Source of the DNA: Paramecium octaurelia
Lineage: Eukaryota > Ciliophora > Oligohymenophorea > Peniculida > Parameciidae
Direction: 5' to 3'
Assembly (NCBI GenBank): GCA_905182995.1
Contig: CAJJDP010000083.1
Coordinates: 5,515 to 69,514 of the forward strand
DNA length: 64,000 nucleotides
Position numbers and translations under genes: made by a program. Within the stretch, counting starts at the first letter, position 1. Each line of letters starts with the position of its first letter. Below, piece by piece: positions 61,183-64,000 of the stretch. Under the pieces are notes generated by a model. The model was given only the letters and a program-made list of their open reading frames with translations. It had not been told where the DNA came from and searched no databases.

Positions 61183-64000
61183 TCATTCTTCTATTTATTA
61201 TAATATTGAATTCAATTTTTTAGCAATTTAGTCGTCTAACTTAAGTTTCTCTTTTAATTTAGTAATCTCGTCGTCTTCATTTTAAAGATTAATATTTTCT
61301 TATTCAGTTTCTTCGTTCTCTTCCTTTCTAACAGTTGATTGAAGATCTAGGTCATCAATGCACTGAATGTTGTCTGTAAATATCACTCCTTCATTCGACC
61401 TTTTAATCCAAGGAGCTTCTGGTTTATTCTCAACAACTTTAGGCTTTAAAAATAATGAATAAAATTACAGATATCTTTTGAAGTAGCTGCTCATCAAATA
61501 ATATTGGTTACGAAGGGAATTCAACTATTGGTAAACAGAATGACATCCTGATTACCACAGAATATTTTTTCAAAGGTAACTAGATTGCAGGATAAATTGA
61601 ACAAAGTCGATTGTGTTAGGGGAATAATTGGAACTCTTGTATTTTAGAAAATTCTTCTTCAGAAGGAGTTTCCAGCAGATCATCACGTAATAATTCCATC
61701 AAGATCTATAATTACACTCTAAATTCAATTTAAGTTAAGTGTTCATGGAGTAAAGTGAGGGTTTCAAAGGCCTCCTCTAAATTTCCTAAAATGACATCCA
61801 GTATGGCGCAATTGTAGAGATGCTCATATATATTATAAGTCTTATTAGTAAAATCAAAATCCTCAAGAGTGTTCTGATTGATTAATTAAGTATTTCTTGA
61901 CTTCTTAATCTCCTTTTCTTTTAAGTCATATGAAAAGCGAAGACATTATTTTGCTTTAGAGTATTACCCCAAATATGTATAAAACAAACCCTTGTAAAAA
62001 TAGATATCAGACAATCTGAATATCAACCCTTCCTATTGACCTTTTTAGATTTAACTTATGTTAGCTATGCTGTCTTCTAGAATCTTGGTAGATATTTATT
62101 AACTAGTTTCTTTGAGTATTGTTAGCATTTATTTATCAATCGTGGCTTCATGACTATGCAATTCTTCAATTATAATAGATAACTCATTGAGTGCTGAGTT
62201 CAATTCTTTTCCATAAATTAATACTTTGACTTTCTCATATTACCCTTCAAGAGTTTTGCAATTAGCAAATGCTTGGATAGCTTCTTCGTAAGCTCCAATT
62301 AAAAAGTATAGAATTCCTACAGTATGATAGTTTATTGAATACTACTCCTTTAATTCAATATATTTTTATAGATCCAAGTAGGCTGTGGCTACATCACCCA
62401 TCATTGTTAATAGTTTGCATCTATTAAAGTAGGATTCTGGATGATTTTGATCCAGACTTAAGCAGATTGAAAAATCGTTGACTGCTTGCTTAAAAAGTTG
62501 ACGTTAACAATAAAGCAATCCTCTAACATAATAATGTTGTGCTTGGTTATCCTCAGACTTTTCAATGGCTTGTTCTAAGTCCACTGCAGATTAGTCTAGA
62601 TTTCCAAGGGCGAAATGTAAAATTCCTTTATAGAACAGTAAGTTAGATTATTCGCAAATCTTTGCAGCTCTTTCAAGTAAATCCAAGGCTTCTTTCAAAT
62701 ATTTTATCCTATTTTCTTCGCTCATCTTCTCAAGACTTGAGCAATACTTTTTGATTTAAATAATGGCCTAATAAAACAAGGGTTCCATCTTATTTGGTAG
62801 CATCTTATGAGCCTGCAAAAACTCCCTTTTGCTTTATTCTAATTCGTTATCCTCATATTTAATTATCCCATGACATAGTAGTTTATTATATAGAGATGCC
62901 TACAATTTTTAATAAAATTACTTTCTCCAACAGATTTTCTTAATATAATTCTAAATCCTGGTTAGCTAAGTTGTACTTTGACAAACAAAAGTACCCGTAT
63001 GCTCGATATTGATGTGCTTAAAATTTAAGATTGTCACTCTAATTATTCTTGGTTATCATCTCTGTCAATAGGTGAGTTCCCTCCTCAAACTTTCTTTTCA
63101 TTAAATATATTGCTCCTCCAACAAAGAGTTCAAACTTCTATAATTATGTCTTATCCACATCAAGATAGGCTGCTCTATCAAGTTCATGCTAAGCAGAATA
63201 ATAGTCATTTTATTCAATCTTTATTTTCACTATCTCATAGAGAGCTTTCGTTACTGGTTTCTTTTCACTGTTGAACTTAATCGACTATTCAAATGCCAAA
63301 AGAGCATCTTATAGACGTTCTAAAATCAAATTAAGTAATTACTCTACTTTTGCATCAAAATTCCTTTAAAATAGTAGACTTCGGAATCATTTGGACAAAT
63401 TTCAAGTAATAGGTTAATATCTGATTTTGCTTTCTCGAATTCTTTATTGTCTAAATAGATTGTGAATCTTTTTAATAGAATTTATTTTTATTTTGACAAT
63501 TCTTCGAATTTAAGTGCCTTACTCAACTCTTCAATAGCCTGCTAAGTTTGGTTTAGTTGCTTAAAACAATCACTTAATCCAACGTAGCAAACAGATTTAT
63601 TTGGATTAACTTAAATTGCTGATTGAAAGTCTTTGATAGCTTTTTCATAATTCTTAATTTTCAAAAACAATTTAGCTCTAAATATCAGAGCTTCAAAGTA
63701 TCTGTTGAAATTATTGATACCTTAGGATATCACATTAATTGCTTCATTGATAAGATTATTTTTTTTGAAAGAGAGAGCTAAATACATATAAGAAGTCCTT
63801 TTGAATCTTGGAAAAGTCTTTATTAGAGTCGAAAATTACTCAATATATTTTTCTTCTTAATCTAGTGTCATGTAACATAATCCTGAAATGTACAATGCTT
63901 CAGGATGCAATCCATATTTGTTTTAGTAATTTTAAAATTTTTATAGTGCTTCTTCAACTTTATTTTCAGTAAATAGTCTCTTGCCTTCGTTTAACTCGGT
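61183..64000 (-). CDS. Long TPR-repeat protein, 3' part (5' end beyond window)
   Basis: Minus-strand gene entering at 64000 and ending at TGA 61183-61185. Translations from the right edge to about 61900 show many 34-residue TPR-like helix pairs (pattern A-x3-Y-x3-L..P-x3-A). A 25-nt intron lies near 61446-61470 and others are likely. The C-terminal 70 residues are charged and helical (DDEITKLKEKLKLDDQIAKK). A tandem TPR array of this length suggests a scaffold; in ciliates such proteins often belong to intraflagellar-transport or anaphase-promoting complexes, but I cannot assign one. The start codon lies outside the window. Individual frames were not followed base by base through the whole 2.8 kb. 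Confidence 0.7.

Overview
The window reads as a ciliate macronuclear (somatic) scaffold of Paramecium type. In every recognisable gene TAA and TAG stand in frame where glutamine is expected and TGA is the only stop. Coding sequence is cut by very short GT..AG introns, mostly 20-34 nt, and spacers are short and extremely A+T-rich. Codon counts close exactly once these introns are removed in most multi-exon genes, which supports both the code and the gene models. The species is not determined.

Three single-N positions (15570, 24908, 32202) each separate two identical copies of 1400, 1327 and 1343 bp. They look like unmerged overlapping contig ends, so about 4 kb of the window is probably counted twice.

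Layout. 1-1676: spacer. 1677-4367: large gene with pentapeptide-like segment and 14 WD40 repeats, followed by decayed WD40 sequence. 5.1-19.8 kb: a gene-poor block with one likely small gene (7.2-7.6 kb), a few possible gene relics, and a G+C-richer part (about 10.9-19.2 kb) ending in minisatellite-like repeats; no transposase, reverse transcriptase, integrase or capsid domain was recognised. 20.5-31.5 kb: predicted secreted protein, a decayed gene, an MFSD1-like transporter, another decayed gene, a beta-propeller protein and a B-box/TPR protein.

33.3-64 kb is gene-dense: an alpha-tubulin-like protein with a C-terminal UBR box; a YTH m6A reader; a RING protein; a Cdt1-like licensing factor; a GSK3-like kinase; three PP2C phosphatases; a MAP2K-like kinase; BBS9 (BBSome); a SAM-FHA-FHA-RING protein; coiled-coil and WD40 proteins; a second RING protein; a CDPK with four EF-hands; and the 3' part of a long TPR gene that runs off the window.

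Together the right half is rich in signalling (kinases and PP2C phosphatases side by side) and cilium/cytoskeleton genes, as expected of a ciliate. Closest spacings are 19 bp between the GSK3-like and PP2C genes (same strand), 21 bp between the divergent starts of the MAP2K-like gene and BBS9, and 35 bp between the convergent BBS9 and SAM-FHA-RING genes. The most unusual gene is the tubulin-UBR fusion.
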